Shown in pieces: positions 43,330 to 52,551 of a stretch of DNA of 56,039 bases. The stretch spans positions 1-56,039 of the forward strand of contig JAIBCE010000009.1 of NCBI GenBank assembly GCA_019694315.1, in the 5' to 3' direction. The notes under the pieces are model-generated. The model worked only from the letters and a program-made list of their open reading frames with translations, did not search any database and was not told the origin of the DNA. Numbering within the stretch: the stretch's first letter is position 1; each line of letters begins with the position of its first letter. The DNA comes from Sandaracinaceae bacterium (GTDB lineage: Bacteria > Myxococcota_A > Polyangia > Polyangiales > Sandaracinaceae). The position numbers and the translations under genes were made by a program.

Positions 43330-44010
43330 ATGACGCATCCGCGCGACTCCGATGGAACGCTCCGTGTCTCGCGCTCGCGCGACGAGGTCCGGAGGTACTA
43401 CGACCGCATCGCGCGCTTCTACGATCTCATGGCGGAGGCGAGCGAGGGCCCGGTCCGCCGCGAGGGGCTCGCCCTGCTCCGTGCGCAGCCTGGCGAGCGA
43501 GTGATCGAGCTCGGCTGTGGCACGGGTCGCGCGCTCGCGTCGCTCTCTCGGGCGGTGCTGCCGAACGGTCGCGTCGTGGGCGTCGACCTCTCCGACGGCA
43601 TGCTCGCGCGTGCGCGTGCCCACCTCGAGGGCACGGCGGGAGAGAGCGTGGTCGAGCTCGTGAGCGCGGACGCGACCGAGCTGCCGTTCGAGCCCGCGAG
43701 CTACGACGCGGCCTTCGCCAGCTTCGCGCTCGAGCTCTTCGACGGCCCCGAGATCCCTCGCGTGCTCGCGGAGCTCTCGCGCGTGCTCCGGCCCGGGGGG
43801 CGTGTGGTGATCGTCGGCATGTCGCGCGAGGACCCGCGCGAGCCATGGGTGCGGCTCTTCGAGTGGGCGCACGTCCACGCTCCATGGCTCCTCGACTGTC
43901 GCCCCGTGCGTGTGCGTCGCCTCCTCGAGGACGCGGGCTTTGCGGTCGACGAGGTGCTCGCGCGCCGCGCGTTCGTCCCCGTGGAGGTCGTCCTCGCGCG
44001 CCGCCGGTGA
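43330..44010 (+). CDS. SAM-dependent methyltransferase (UbiE/MenG-like, class I)
   Basis: 226 aa from the ATG that gives MTHPRDSDGTL; the frame is open 105 bases further upstream. YYDRIARFYDLMAEASEGP, then VIELGCGTGRALASL (SAM glycine motif I), GVDLSDGMLARARAH, ADATELPFEPASYDAAFA and VLRPGGRVVIVGMSRED follow class I methyltransferases of the UbiE type. The substrate cannot be given. No ubiquinone or menaquinone gene is adjacent. It is convergent with the kinase gene. Confidence 0.88.
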   Translation: MTHPRDSDGTLRVSRSRDEVRRYYDRIARFYDLMAEASEGPVRREGLALLRAQPGERVIELGCGTGRALASLSRAVLPNGRVVGVDLSDGMLARARAHLEGTAGESVVELVSADATELPFEPASYDAAFASFALELFDGPEIPRVLAELSRVLRPGGRVVIVGMSREDPREPWVRLFEWAHVHAPWLLDCRPVRVRRLLEDAGFAVDEVLARRAFVPVEVVLARRR

Positions 44011-44041
44011 GGCCGCGCCGAGACGAGCGCGAGCCGCCCGA

Positions 44042-46006
44042 TCAGGCGCCGTTCGGGCCCTGCCGACGCGCGCGATCCATCGTCCCGTAGATGCCGCCGC
44101 CGATGACACCGAGCATGCCGAGGGGCGAGAGCACCGCTGCCCACTCGGGGTGGAGCACGAAGCCCGCACAGAGGATCACGGAGCTGACCGCCCCGAGCCA
44201 GTAGCCGGGCGCGACGGCGATCGCGCCGACGGCGAACACCGTGCCGATGAGCGCATGCGCGTAGGCGAGCGCAACCGGCGTGGGTACGTCGGTCAGGTAC
44301 GAGACGAGGTGCACCCACGTGGCCCCGAGGAACGCCGTCGCTCCGTAGAAGCTCAGGAGGCGATTGCCCCGGTTGCCGAAGAAATAGGCGCGTCCGAGCG
44401 TGAGGCCCACACCGAGCATGAGCGTGGCCACGAGGTTCGTGGTGAGCAGGCCCCGCGTCGTGAGCTCCGCGCCCGCGGCCAGCTCGGTGGTCGTGAGGAA
44501 GATGGTGCCGAGCAGCACCGGCACGAAGACGGTGGCGAGCAGCCACACGCGCTGGCGCATGGTCACCGACACGTCGGCCTCCGCTTTGGCGCGCGCCAGC
44601 TCTTGCGCTTGCGAGCGCGTCGCTTCCTGACGCGCCTCGAGCGCGTCGATGCGCGCCTCGTGATCGGGATCGGGCGCTCTGCGTCGACGCGAGAACGTGC
44701 GCGCCGCGACCGGGCTCTCGAGCGCGATCTCCCGCTCCGTCGCGAGCGCGAGGTAGCGGTCGTGGTCGGCCTCGACGGCCTCGGGATGCACGCGTCGTGC
44801 GGCGCCGAGCGCAGCCACTGCCTCCGCGAGGCGCGACGCGGCCTCGGGCTCGACGAGCGACACGCGCCCCGCGACGAGTGGCTCCATCGCTGCGCGTGCC
44901 GCCGCGAGGAGACCGTGCGCCTCGCGATGCCGTGTGTGCTCTCCGAGCGCCGCACGAAAGGCGAGGGCGCTCTCGGGGCGATCGGTGGGCTCGCGTGAGG
45001 TTGCGCGGTTCGCGAGCGCGGCGAGATCGCCTGGCACGTCGGGGCCGTACGCGAAGGGCTCGGACTCCACCGCTGCGCCGAGCAGCTCGAAGAGCGAGTC
45101 TCCGCGATGCCGAAGTCTCCCCGTGAGCGCCTCGTGGAGGAGCGCCCCGAGGAGGTAGACGTCGGTCCGCGCGTCGGCGCCGTCGGGATCGAGCACCATC
45201 TCCGGGGCCATGAAGCCCGGCGTGCCCACGATCTGGCCCACCGTCGCGGGGCTCGGCGTGCCCACGCGGAGCGCGATGCCCCAGTCGAGCAGGTAGACCT
45301 CACCGAACGCGCCGACCATCACGTTCTCGCTCTTCACGTCGCGGTGCACGATGCCCTGCGCGTGCGCGTGATCGAGCGCGTCTGCGACCTCGCCGAGGAT
45401 GCCCACGATCGCGCCGAGCCGGTCTCCCCAGCGGGTGAGAAGGCGCGGCCACGCGGTGTGCTCGGGCTGTCGTAACAGCGTGCGCAGCGACGCGCCGTCG
45501 ACGTGCTTCATCACCAGCACCGCGCGCTCGTTGGCGTCGCGCCCGAGGGCGTGCACGGGCACCACGTTGGGGTGCTCGACCGAGGCCATGATGCGGCCCT
45601 CGAAGACGAGGTCGTCGCTCTGCTGCGCGAGCAGCGGCCTCTTGATCGCGACCGATCGCGCGAGCGAGCGCTGCGTGGCGGCGTGCACCACGCCCATGCC
45701 GCCCTCGCCGAGCACGCTGCTCACGACCAGATCGGCGCCCGGCTCGCTGGCGGGCGCGGCGCCTCCCTCGGCCAGCGTGATCGAGGGTAGAAACGGCGAG
45801 GTCGTCGCGGTGTGTGGCGCGTCGAGGGTGCGCTCGCCCACGCTGGCGGGCGCTGCGCGGTCACGAGGCTCCGGCGCGGCGGCCGGCTCGACGGAAGGCG
45901 CGCGACGGCGCGGCGGGCGCAGGGTCTCGGCGCCGCCGAGCGCATCGGGTCGCAGGCCGCGCGTGGCGAAGAGGCCTTCGAGGATGCGCTGGGTCGAAGA
46001 GTGCAA
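44042..46006 (-). CDS. Ser/Thr protein kinase with a polytopic C-terminal membrane domain
   Basis: 654 aa from a TTG start (MHSSTQRILEGLFATRG); the upstream frame would run into the divergent CoA-transferase promoter. Kinase motifs: GEGGMGVV (100-107), VAIK (Lys122), HRDVKSEN (221-228) and GTPGFMAPEM; the DFG triad is DWG (241-243), a known variant in bacterial Pkn kinases. From about 480 the chain has a coiled-coil segment (KAEADVSVTMRQRVWLLATVF) and then several membrane helices, so the kinase is anchored by a C-terminal polytopic domain instead of one PASTA-type helix. It probably senses an envelope cue; the target is unknown. Confidence 0.86.
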   Translation of the reverse strand: MHSSTQRILEGLFATRGLRPDALGGAETLRPPRRRAPSVEPAAAPEPRDRAAPASVGERTLDAPHTATTSPFLPSITLAEGGAAPASEPGADLVVSSVLGEGGMGVVHAATQRSLARSVAIKRPLLAQQSDDLVFEGRIMASVEHPNVVPVHALGRDANERAVLVMKHVDGASLRTLLRQPEHTAWPRLLTRWGDRLGAIVGILGEVADALDHAHAQGIVHRDVKSENVMVGAFGEVYLLDWGIALRVGTPSPATVGQIVGTPGFMAPEMVLDPDGADARTDVYLLGALLHEALTGRLRHRGDSLFELLGAAVESEPFAYGPDVPGDLAALANRATSREPTDRPESALAFRAALGEHTRHREAHGLLAAARAAMEPLVAGRVSLVEPEAASRLAEAVAALGAARRVHPEAVEADHDRYLALATEREIALESPVAARTFSRRRRAPDPDHEARIDALEARQEATRSQAQELARAKAEADVSVTMRQRVWLLATVFVPVLLGTIFLTTTELAAGAELTTRGLLTTNLVATLMLGVGLTLGRAYFFGNRGNRLLSFYGATAFLGATWVHLVSYLTDVPTPVALAYAHALIGTVFAVGAIAVAPGYWLGAVSSVILCAGFVLHPEWAAVLSPLGMLGVIGGGIYGTMDRARRQGPNGA

Positions 46007-46087
46007 CGGGCAGCCTCGGGTAGAGCGCGGAGGATACTCGCGAACGCGCTGGCCTCGCACCACGTGCCCTGCGGCGCACGCTCCGTT

Positions 46088-46115
46088 TTGACGCGTCGAT
46101 CTCGCGCGATAGGCT
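46088..46115 (+). promoter_or_regulatory. Putative promoter of the CoA-transferase genes
   Basis: TTGACG (46088-46093) and TAGGCT (46110-46115), 16-bp spacer; the -10 ends nine bases before the ATG of subunit A. No Shine-Dalgarno. It lies in the shared region with the divergent kinase gene. Confidence 0.5.
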
Positions 46116-46124
46116 GCGCGCCCC

Positions 46125-46877
46125 ATGTCGAGCGTCACCGCCTCACCCTCCACGTCTCCGCCCTCGGGCCGTCACCAGCACAAGGTCGTCGCGAGCATCG
46201 AAGAGGCGCTCGCCGACGTGAAGGACGGCGCGCGCATCATGGTCGGCGGCTTCGGCCTCTCCGGCAACGCCGAGGCGTTGATCGCCGGCGTCGTGAAGAA
46301 GGGTGTGAAGGATCTGACGCTCATCTCGAACAACGCCGGCAACCTCGGAAAGGGCCTCAACGCGTGGCTCGAGGCGGGCATCGTGCGCCGCTTCATCGGC
46401 AGCTACATCGGCACCAACGAGGCCCTTCATCGCGCGATGGCGGCGGGCACCGTGGAGGTGGAGATGACGCCGCAGGGCACGTTCATCGAGCGCATCCGCG
46501 CGGCGGGCGCGGGCATCCCCGCGTTCTTCACGCCCACGGGTGCAGGCACGGTGGTGGCCGAAGGCAAGGAGACGCGCCTCTTCGACGGACGCGAGCACGT
46601 GCTCGAGACCGCGCTCCACGCCGACTTCGCCCTCGTGCGCGCCAAGAAGGCCGACCGCTTCGGCAACCTGCGCTTCTATCGGACGGCGCGGAACTTCTCG
46701 CCCGTCATGTGCACCGCTGCGACGACCGCGATCGTCGAGTGCGACGAGCTGCTCGACAACGGTGCGATCGACCCCGACGACGTGCACCTGCCGGGCCTCT
46801 TCGTGCACCGGATCGTCGAGGTCCGCGAGCACGAGGACGCGTTCGAGTACGGCAACACGCGCAAGCGTCCCCTCTGA
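46125..46877 (+). CDS. 3-oxoacid CoA-transferase, alpha subunit
   Basis: 250 aa. The glycine-rich CoA-binding loop is KDGARIMVGGFGLSGNAEAL, followed by NNAGNLGKGLNAWLEAG, SYIGTNEALHRAM and TRLFDGREHVLETALHADF, all typical of the alpha subunits of succinyl-CoA:3-ketoacid and related CoA transferases. Together with the beta subunit that starts 32 bp after its stop it makes the two-chain enzyme that moves CoA between succinate (or acetate) and an oxoacid, giving ketone-body or polyhydroxyalkanoate metabolism. The exact acid is not set by sequence. Confidence 0.93.
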   Translation: MSSVTASPSTSPPSGRHQHKVVASIEEALADVKDGARIMVGGFGLSGNAEALIAGVVKKGVKDLTLISNNAGNLGKGLNAWLEAGIVRRFIGSYIGTNEALHRAMAAGTVEVEMTPQGTFIERIRAAGAGIPAFFTPTGAGTVVAEGKETRLFDGREHVLETALHADFALVRAKKADRFGNLRFYRTARNFSPVMCTAATTAIVECDELLDNGAIDPDDVHLPGLFVHRIVEVREHEDAFEYGNTRKRPL

Positions 46878-46909
46878 GCCAGCGCCCCCGCTCCACGACA
46901 GGTGATCCC

Positions 46910-47539
46910 ATGGTGTGGTCCAAAGAACAGATGGCCGAGCGCGCGGCGAAGGAGATCGGCGCGGGCAGCATCGTGAACCTCGGCATCGGCCTGCCCACGA
47001 TGGTGGCCGACTACCTCCCGGCCGATCTCGGCGTGTGGTTCCACAGCGAGAACGGCCTGCTCGGCATGGGCCCCTTCCCCTACGAGGGTGAGGAGGACAG
47101 CCAGATCATCAACGCGGGCAAGCAGACGGTGACGATCGTGCCAGGCGGCTCGATCTTCGACTCGGCCGCCTCGTTCGGGATGATCCGTGGACGACACGTG
47201 GACCTCGCGATCCTCGGGGCGATGCAGATCGCGCAGAACGGCGACCTCGCGAACTGGGCGATCCCTGGCGGCAAGGTGATGGGCATCGGCGGCGCGATGG
47301 ATCTCGCCAGCGGCGCCAAGCGCATCCTCGTGATGACCACGCATGTGACGAACAAGGGCGAGCCCAAGCTCGTCGAGCGCTGCACCTACCCGCTCACGGC
47401 CAAGGGCTGCGTGAACCGCATCCTCTCCGAGCTCGCGGTCATCGACGTGACGCCCGAGGGCTTCCGCCTCGTCGAGCTCGCGCCCGGGGTGAGCGAGGCC
47501 GAGGTGCGCGAGAAGACCGGTGCGCCGCTCCACCGCTGA
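46910..47539 (+). CDS. 3-oxoacid CoA-transferase, beta subunit
   Basis: 209 aa. The catalytic Glu is in HSENGLLGMGP (S-E-N-G), and IVNLGIGLPTMVADY, INAGKQTVTIVPGGSIFDS and AMDLASGAKRILVMTTH are the beta-subunit signatures. It forms the active enzyme with the alpha subunit encoded 32 bp upstream; the Glu takes up the CoA as a thioester during the ping-pong reaction. Both subunits have standard length, so this is the heteromeric bacterial form rather than the fused mitochondrial one. Confidence 0.94.
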   Translation: MVWSKEQMAERAAKEIGAGSIVNLGIGLPTMVADYLPADLGVWFHSENGLLGMGPFPYEGEEDSQIINAGKQTVTIVPGGSIFDSAASFGMIRGRHVDLAILGAMQIAQNGDLANWAIPGGKVMGIGGAMDLASGAKRILVMTTHVTNKGEPKLVERCTYPLTAKGCVNRILSELAVIDVTPEGFRLVELAPGVSEAEVREKTGAPLHR

Positions 47540-47597
47540 GCTCACCCGTTGCGTCCGTGGTGCGCGCGGCGCAGTGCATCGCGTGGGAGGGGCGCGC

Positions 47598-48437
47598 ATG
47601 ATTCGACGGATGCGCCAGCCGATTGCACACCACGTCTCGCCCGGGCTCCGGATCGCGTGCGGGCTCTGGGTCGCGCTCTCTGCCTCGTGGGTGCTTTTCG
47701 CATCGCCGCTGCACGCGCAGGACGCGGGCGTTGCCGCCGCGCCTGCGTGCCCTGCCGCCACGGCGGAGACCCTTTTTTCGGCGATCCCGGTGGCCGTCCG
47801 AGGCGGCGATGCGCTGGTGCACCCCGAGGACGACGATCACGACTACCTCGAGAGCGCTCCCCGCGTGCTCGAGCTCGAGCTCGATGGCGTCGCGCCGCGT
47901 GAGGCCGTCCTCGGGCTCGAGACGATCGCGACGGAAGAGGAGAGCCACGTCGCGCTCTACGTGCTCGCGTGTCGCGCGGGAGCGTGGGCCTCGCTCGGCC
48001 GTGTCGAGGTCGAGATCGACGAAGGCTGGAACGGCACCCTCGACGAGCGCCCCGGCTTCGCGGTGATGCGGCCCGAGACGATTGCGGGCGTCGGCCACGA
48101 TGTCTTGCGCGTGGAGGTGCTCGACGTGCGTGGGAGCTACGACCCGCGCTTCGTGCGACGTCGCTTCTTGCTGGTGCACGTCGTCGGCGCTCAGGTCGTC
48201 ACCGCGCTCGATCTCGTGGTGCGAGAAGACGTCGAGGACGGCCCCGATCGCGACACGATCTTCACGGCGACTCGCCGGATCGTGCTTCGTCCAGGCGCGG
48301 GCCCGCGCCCACCGCGCTATCGGCTCACCGTGACCACCGACGATCTCGAGGAGCACCGTCGCAGCACGTGCCGAACGTGGCTCGTCTTCGATGGGCGCAC
48401 CTTCGCACCAGAGGATCGCGACTGCGCAGCCCGCTGA
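47598..48437 (+). CDS. Exported protein of unknown function
   Basis: 279 aa. GGGAGG precedes the ATG. The N-terminus has a hydrophobic signal peptide cleaved near SPLHAQ. The mature chain is acidic and beta-rich with only a few Cys; segments such as LELELDGVAPREAVLGLE and DDDHDYLESA look like strand-loop-strand units, and the C-terminal Cys pair may form a disulfide. No recognised domain. It is separated from the CoA-transferase by 58 bp and convergent with the RCC1 gene with a gap of five bases. Confidence 0.7.
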   Translation: MIRRMRQPIAHHVSPGLRIACGLWVALSASWVLFASPLHAQDAGVAAAPACPAATAETLFSAIPVAVRGGDALVHPEDDDHDYLESAPRVLELELDGVAPREAVLGLETIATEEESHVALYVLACRAGAWASLGRVEVEIDEGWNGTLDERPGFAVMRPETIAGVGHDVLRVEVLDVRGSYDPRFVRRRFLLVHVVGAQVVTALDLVVREDVEDGPDRDTIFTATRRIVLRPGAGPRPPRYRLTVTTDDLEEHRRSTCRTWLVFDGRTFAPEDRDCAAR

Positions 48438-48442
48438 GCGGC

Positions 48443-50164
48443 TCAGGGCGTGCCGATCGTCCAGTGGGGCACGAGCGTCTCGACGCCGGGATCACCGTCG
48501 CCCGTCTGTCCGAGATCGTCGGCGCCCCAGCACGCCACCGTGCCGGCCTCGAGTCGCACGCAGGTGAAGCCCGTGCTCGCGCCCAGGCTTCCGCACGCCA
48601 CCTCCGCGGCCCCGCGGATGCCGGGCACCGAGACGACGCCCGCATGGGTCGTCTGCGTTCCGTCGCCGAGCGCGCCCGAGCTGTTGTCGCCCCAGCAGCC
48701 CACCGTGCCGTCGCGAAGCACCGCGCACGCATGCATGCCCGCGCGCGCCACGTCGATGGCGTTCGCCGCGCCGAGCCCGGGAACGGCCGCTGGAACCGAG
48801 CGATCGGGCCCCACCACGCCGAGCTGACCGAGCTCGTTGGCGCCCCAGCACCAGACGGAGCCATCCATCCGCAGCGCGCAGGTGACGTCGCGTCCTGCGG
48901 CGAGATCCACGACCATGTCCAGGCCCGGCACGGCGATGATCCCGCCGTGGGACATCGTGTCGCCGAGGCCCAGCTGCCCGCGATCGTTGGCGCCCGAGCA
49001 CGCGACCGTGTGATCGGTGAGCAGCGCGCACGAGTGCCGCATTCCGGCCGCCACGTCGATGAACGACAGCATGCTGGGCACCTGCGTGGGCATGGGCGTG
49101 ACCGTGCCCGAGACGGTGCCCCACACGAACACGTGTCCGTTGATCGTCGCGATGCTGAGGCCCGCGCCTGCGTCGAGCGTCGTGACGTTGCCCGTCGTCG
49201 GAACGAGCGTGTCGAGGCGGCTCTGATCGAGGGTGCCGGTGCCGAGCGCGCCGGTCGTCCCGTTGCCGACGCAGGCCACGCGACCGTCCGTCGTGAGCAC
49301 GCACGTGTGATCGACGCCCGTGGCGACCTCTTGGAACCCCACGCCGCTCTGCGTGGTGGGCGTCGCGATCACGAGCTCACTCCGCGCCGCCGCCTGGCGC
49401 TCGTGGTTGGCGCCCCAGCACGCCACCGTCCCGTTGGCGCGAACGACGCAGGCGTGGGCGCCGCCAGCTGCGATGTGCGCGACGCGATCCTCTTCGCAGA
49501 GGCCCTGCACGCAGTGTCCCGTCTCGCAGCGCTGACCGCAGCGGCCGCAGTCTTGGTCCGACGATCCGAAGTCGATGCCCTCGTCGGTCGTGTCGTCGCA
49601 GTCGTCGTCGAAGCCGTTGCACGCGTCCACCTGTGCCGCGCAGCGCTGTGCATCGTCGCTCGGTGGCGAGCCGCTCCAGCCCGGGAGCTCGCTCGGATCG
49701 ACATCGATGGGCACGCATCCGGTGAGGTCGCAGCTCTGTCCGTCGGGGCACGGATGATCGATGCACGATGCGCTGAGCGACACGCGGATCATCCGCGAGC
49801 TCCCGCCCAAGAAGCGCGTGCGTACGACACGCACGAGCGTCACGTCCGCACCATCGCCCACGCGCACCGACGCCGTGACCTGGATGGTCACGTCCGACAC
49901 GCCCTCGCGCTGCGGGACGACCCCGAGGGTGAGCGGAAGGCCAGGGGAGCCCTCGGTGCCGACGATGGTCTCTGCCCGCTGGCCGCGACCACTGCCGAAC
50001 ACGTCGACGACGACGCGACCCACCGTGAGGCGCTCCTCCGCGTCGACCACGACCACGAGCTCGGTGGGCTGTGCGCAGCCGACCGCGCCGACGACCGCAA
50101 CCATGCTCGCGGCGAGCGCGGCCAGGCGTGGCAAGGCAGGGCGTGGCGAGGCGAGCGCGCGCAT
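48443..50164 (-). CDS. RCC1-repeat lipoprotein with a MopE-like metal-binding motif
   Basis: 573 aa. Lipoprotein signal to Cys30 (VVGAVGC). After a beta domain (to about 130) and a Cys-rich hinge, CNGFDDDCDDTTDEG at 182-196 is a metal-binding motif of the MopE type. From about 230 on, RCC1-type propeller units repeat: AAGGAHACVVRANGTVACWG, VDHTCVLTTDGRVACVGN, RHSCALLTDHTVACSGAND and MHACAVLRDGTVGCWGDN, each with a conserved C-x-G/W ending. A beta-propeller on the outer membrane is predicted. Its ATG overlaps the TGA of the PEGA gene by one base (TGATG), so it is co-translated. Confidence 0.88.
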   Translation of the reverse strand: MRALASPRPALPRLAALAASMVAVVGAVGCAQPTELVVVVDAEERLTVGRVVVDVFGSGRGQRAETIVGTEGSPGLPLTLGVVPQREGVSDVTIQVTASVRVGDGADVTLVRVVRTRFLGGSSRMIRVSLSASCIDHPCPDGQSCDLTGCVPIDVDPSELPGWSGSPPSDDAQRCAAQVDACNGFDDDCDDTTDEGIDFGSSDQDCGRCGQRCETGHCVQGLCEEDRVAHIAAGGAHACVVRANGTVACWGANHERQAAARSELVIATPTTQSGVGFQEVATGVDHTCVLTTDGRVACVGNGTTGALGTGTLDQSRLDTLVPTTGNVTTLDAGAGLSIATINGHVFVWGTVSGTVTPMPTQVPSMLSFIDVAAGMRHSCALLTDHTVACSGANDRGQLGLGDTMSHGGIIAVPGLDMVVDLAAGRDVTCALRMDGSVWCWGANELGQLGVVGPDRSVPAAVPGLGAANAIDVARAGMHACAVLRDGTVGCWGDNSSGALGDGTQTTHAGVVSVPGIRGAAEVACGSLGASTGFTCVRLEAGTVACWGADDLGQTGDGDPGVETLVPHWTIGTP

Positions 50165-50988
50165 CAGTCGATCGCAATCTGTCCGGGAGGGAGGTTCCCC
50201 ACGGTCGTCGGGCCCGGCTGCGTCGCGAGCACGACGCCCGTCACCACGCCGCCCACCACCACGGCCGCGCCCACCACCACGATCCAGAACACGGGATCGT
50301 CGGTGATCGGACGCGCGGGCGTCGTCGGTCCGGTCGTGCCGATCACGTCCGGCCCGTGCGTCTCGGTCGGTGGCGGGAGCGGCCGGGCGTCGAGGAGCAC
50401 GTCTTCCGTCTGCCCCTCCTCGAGGGTGAACGTGGTCGCGATGGGCTCTTGCTCGCCGCGCTGCACGAGCACGGTGTGATCGCCCGGGTTCACTGGCAGC
50501 GGCTGCTCGAGCGAGGCCGTCGACAGCTCGTACTCGTCGAGGCGCACGACGTCGCCCTCCGCGATCCCGAGCACGCGGATGCGCGCCCGCGGGATGCGCG
50601 GCTCGAGATCGGCGAGCTGGGCCTCGGCGTCGGTGCGCATGCGCGCCGTCACGCCCTGCCGCTCCATGAGGAACATGCGGTAGGCCTCGACCGACTCGAC
50701 CAGGTGGCCCGTCTGCGCGTACGCGCCTGCGAGGTTGAGCAGCGTCAGCGGTCGCGGGCTCAGCTCGTAGCTCCGCTGGAAGGCCTCGGCGGCCGCGTCC
50801 CAGCGCCCCTCGCGCGCCGCCGCCACGCCGGTGCGGAATTGCTCTCGTGCGAGCACCGACTCCGACGCGCGCTGCGCGCTCGACGGGCTCGCTGCGCACA
50901 GGATCACGAGCACGACTGCGATCACCCACGCATGCATCCACGCGTGCAGCGCCGACACAGACGAGTGAGGAGGCCGAGATCCCATCAT
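50164..50988 (-). CDS. TPR and PEGA-domain protein with a C-terminal TM helix
   Basis: 274 aa. Signal peptide cleaved after SSAQ. Residues about 40-110 are TPR-like (AAREGRWDAAAEAFQRSYEL, AGAYAQTGHLVESVEAYRMF). A PEGA-type beta domain follows (VRLDEYELSTASLEQPLPVN, then PGDHTVLVQ and EEGQTEDVLL). Near the end a hydrophobic stretch (VFWIVVVGAAVVVGGVVTG) is a membrane anchor. The gene is the middle of a coupled trio: its ATG overlaps the TGA of the upstream lipoprotein (ATGA) and its TGA overlaps the ATG of the RCC1 gene. PEGA domains are S-layer- or envelope-associated; a link between the two flanking lipoproteins is inferred from the coupling. Confidence 0.86.
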   Translation of the reverse strand: MMGSRPPHSSVSALHAWMHAWVIAVVLVILCAASPSSAQRASESVLAREQFRTGVAAAREGRWDAAAEAFQRSYELSPRPLTLLNLAGAYAQTGHLVESVEAYRMFLMERQGVTARMRTDAEAQLADLEPRIPRARIRVLGIAEGDVVRLDEYELSTASLEQPLPVNPGDHTVLVQRGEQEPIATTFTLEEGQTEDVLLDARPLPPPTETHGPDVIGTTGPTTPARPITDDPVFWIVVVGAAVVVGGVVTGVVLATQPGPTTVGNLPPGQIAID

Positions 50989-52544
50989 GGGCACGTCCCC
51001 GAGCGACACGGCGTGCCCGCGCATCGATCGAGCTGGAACGCGGTGTCGCACGATTCTCCAGAGCTGCGCACTGGCCGCAGGGTGATGTCCATGTCGAAGC
51101 TCTCGGCGAGCGTCCCGGTCGGCCCGTCCCAGAGCTCCGCCACGAGCGCGACCGTCATACCCGCGGCGGGAGAGACCACGTCGCGCACCTCGAGGGCGCT
51201 GTAGTAGTTGCGCGACGACGCGTCGATGTCGTCGGCGCAGCCGATGGTCGACTCGGGGTCCCCGCACGCCGTCCGGAAGTAGAGGATCGTGTCGAGGTTC
51301 TCCGTCCCGGAGCTCCGACCGAGCACGTCCCACCGACCCTCGGGGATGGTGAACGACAAGATCCCCTCGTGGCCCTGCGTGCGTGGGGTGTAGCTGTCGA
51401 CGTCGCCTTCGGGGCACTGCTCGAAGGGATAACGGAGGAAGCCCGCGCCCGGCTCGATGGTGACGCTCGCGTGCCCGACTCGTGTCTGCCCCATCCCCAT
51501 GGTGAGCGTGACCGCCGTCGCCTCGGAGCACGCGGCCGTCACGGTCGCGCTCGGCTGACACGTGCCAGCGGAGCCACCCGTCGTCGCGCACTCGAGCTCA
51601 CCCAGGCAGATCTGTGGCCCGCGCGGCCCGTCGCACGGCTCCGTGATCCCCACGAAGGAGCCGTCGGTTCGTGCTGCGGTGACGCTGCTCTCGCTCGGGA
51701 CGCCTGCTGCGTCCACCGCACGCACCAGCACGGATCGCACGGCGTCGGGCACGTCCACCACCCCCAGCGTCGCCTCGAAGGTGCCTCCCACGCGCACCGC
51801 ATCGATGCGCCGTAGGGCCTGGCCATCGACGCGCACCAGCTCGCCGAGCTCCCCCACGAACGCGATCTCGAGGCCCGCCACGTCGGTGTCGCCGTCGGGA
51901 TCGGTCGCGTCGACCCAGAAGAGCACGCGATCGTCGAGGAACAGGGTCTCCGCGGACGCGACGTCGGGCGCCCGGTTGTCTCGCGAGCTCACGTCGACAC
52001 GGACCTGGCCCGAGCCCTCTGCGTAATAGCCGACGAGGATCGTCAGGCTCTCGCCCGCCCTCGCGAGGACGGTCCCGTTCGCGCGCCGCTCGTAGCGGCC
52101 CTGCGCGCGCGTGTCGTCGAAGCACGCGAGCGCCACGCGGCTCGCATCGCACTCTCCCGAGAAGATCGCGATGACCGTATCCGTCGCGACCGCGGTCTGG
52201 TCGTTCGCCGTGGAGATCGTGACGGCGCGGTTGCTCGTGCCGCCGACCTCGTAGCGGAAGGCCTGCGCCGGCGTGCTCGCGAAGCCCGAGTACGTGGTGC
52301 CATCGGGGCAGCGGATCGGCACGACGGCGGTCGCGAGGCGCGGATCGAGGTCCACGGCCTCGCCGTCGCGGATGGATGCGGGCGCGCCACACGAGGGCGG
52401 CACGGGCAGCGAGCCATCGGGCGGCTCGCGAGGCGGCCCACCACCGCATCCGGCGCTCACGAGCGCGAGCGCGAGCGCAGTCGTCACGCTCCTTCGCGAG
52501 GAGCGAGGCGTAGGCAGGCGCGAGCGCGGCGAAGGAACCGACAC
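50985..52544 (-). CDS. Lipoprotein of unknown function, first gene of a coupled surface trio
   Basis: 519 aa from the GTG at the end of a good promoter (TTGACG-N17-GATCCT, seven bases away); a GTG 19 codons later would leave no positive charge in the signal. The N-terminus MSVPSPRSRLPTPRSSRRS leads to a lipobox ALALVSAGC. Residues about 110-330 are beta-rich and resemble repeated pre-peptidase C-terminal (PPC)-type or bacterial Ig-like modules (YEVGGTSNRAVTISTAND, AGESLTILVGYYAEGSGQVR), and a second half similar in style carries PPC features again. Cys residues cluster near the middle and at the C-terminus. No enzymatic motif. It precedes the TPR/PEGA gene with an ATGA overlap. Confidence 0.78.
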   Translation of the reverse strand: MSVPSPRSRLPTPRSSRRSVTTALALALVSAGCGGGPPREPPDGSLPVPPSCGAPASIRDGEAVDLDPRLATAVVPIRCPDGTTYSGFASTPAQAFRYEVGGTSNRAVTISTANDQTAVATDTVIAIFSGECDASRVALACFDDTRAQGRYERRANGTVLARAGESLTILVGYYAEGSGQVRVDVSSRDNRAPDVASAETLFLDDRVLFWVDATDPDGDTDVAGLEIAFVGELGELVRVDGQALRRIDAVRVGGTFEATLGVVDVPDAVRSVLVRAVDAAGVPSESSVTAARTDGSFVGITEPCDGPRGPQICLGELECATTGGSAGTCQPSATVTAACSEATAVTLTMGMGQTRVGHASVTIEPGAGFLRYPFEQCPEGDVDSYTPRTQGHEGILSFTIPEGRWDVLGRSSGTENLDTILYFRTACGDPESTIGCADDIDASSRNYYSALEVRDVVSPAAGMTVALVAELWDGPTGTLAESFDMDITLRPVRSSGESCDTAFQLDRCAGTPCRSGTCP

Positions 52545-52551
52545 CGATGGG

